This document shows positions 15,447 through 15,458 of a stretch of DNA of 15,458 nt, one piece after another. Position 1 is the stretch's first letter, and every line of letters starts with the position of its first letter. The translations under genes were made by a program, and so were the position numbers. Source of the DNA: an uncultured Clostridia bacterium (GTDB taxonomy: Bacteria; Bacillota; Clostridia; UMGS1810); the NCBI GenBank assembly GCA_937959315.1, contig CALGRC010000224.1, positions 1 to 15,458 of the forward strand. The letters run 5' to 3'. Below the pieces are notes generated by a model that was not told the origin of the DNA, searched no databases, and saw only the letters and a program-made list of their open reading frames with translations.

Positions 15447-15458
15447 AAAAAAAAGAGG
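15447..15458. other. A-rich read-through tail after the adapter
   Basis: Eight A residues then GAGG follow the adapter's outer end. This is the usual base-calling tail when a read runs past the end of a short library insert. Confidence 0.85.

Noticed and set aside
1..15458. CRISPR array or insertion sequence
   Set aside because: No set of regularly spaced direct repeats, terminal inverted repeats with transposase, or Cas protein was seen.

Overview
The window looks like a chromosomal segment from a Gram-positive, S-layer-bearing member of the Bacillota, probably a clostridial gut or rumen type assembled from short reads. The signs are the comEC-holA housekeeping pair, strong Shine-Dalgarno sequences combined with several TTG/GTG starts, a tRNA-Leu gene without an encoded CCA, and secreted proteins carrying S-layer homology (SLH) domains. 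No species can be named from the sequence alone.

Layout. Bases 1-2773 (+) hold the 3' part of comEC (DNA-uptake channel) and holA (DNA polymerase III delta), overlapping by 4 bp. A near-consensus promoter then drives a tRNA-Leu(CAG) gene (2859-2942), closed by a strong hairpin terminator that can also serve the gene converging from the right. Bases 2989-6334 form a small divergent cassette. Leftward run a one-domain AraC-type regulator and an ADP-ribosylglycohydrolase-family protein with a C-terminal beta-rich domain. Rightward runs an FAD-dependent oxidoreductase. They share a 91-bp control region, and a perfect 12-bp hairpin terminator ends the oxidoreductase gene.

Bases 6391-15388 (-) are one tightly packed operon for four exported proteins, in transcription order: a glycoside-hydrolase-like protein ending in copper-amine-oxidase-N1-type repeats (5' end missing); a 1175-residue multidomain glycoside-hydrolase-like protein with Ig-like and jelly-roll modules; a 562-residue probable lipoprotein with three C-terminal SLH repeats; and an 864-residue protein with N-terminal SLH repeats. 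The two hydrolase-like proteins are paralogous. The simplest reading is a cell-surface system that anchors proteins to the wall and processes a polysaccharide. Whether the divergent cassette acts on the products is only inference.

The right end is not genomic. Bases 15389-15446 match the reverse complement of the Illumina TruSeq universal adapter, followed by an A-rich tail. True sequence therefore stops at about 15388, and the first hydrolase-like gene is cut there.
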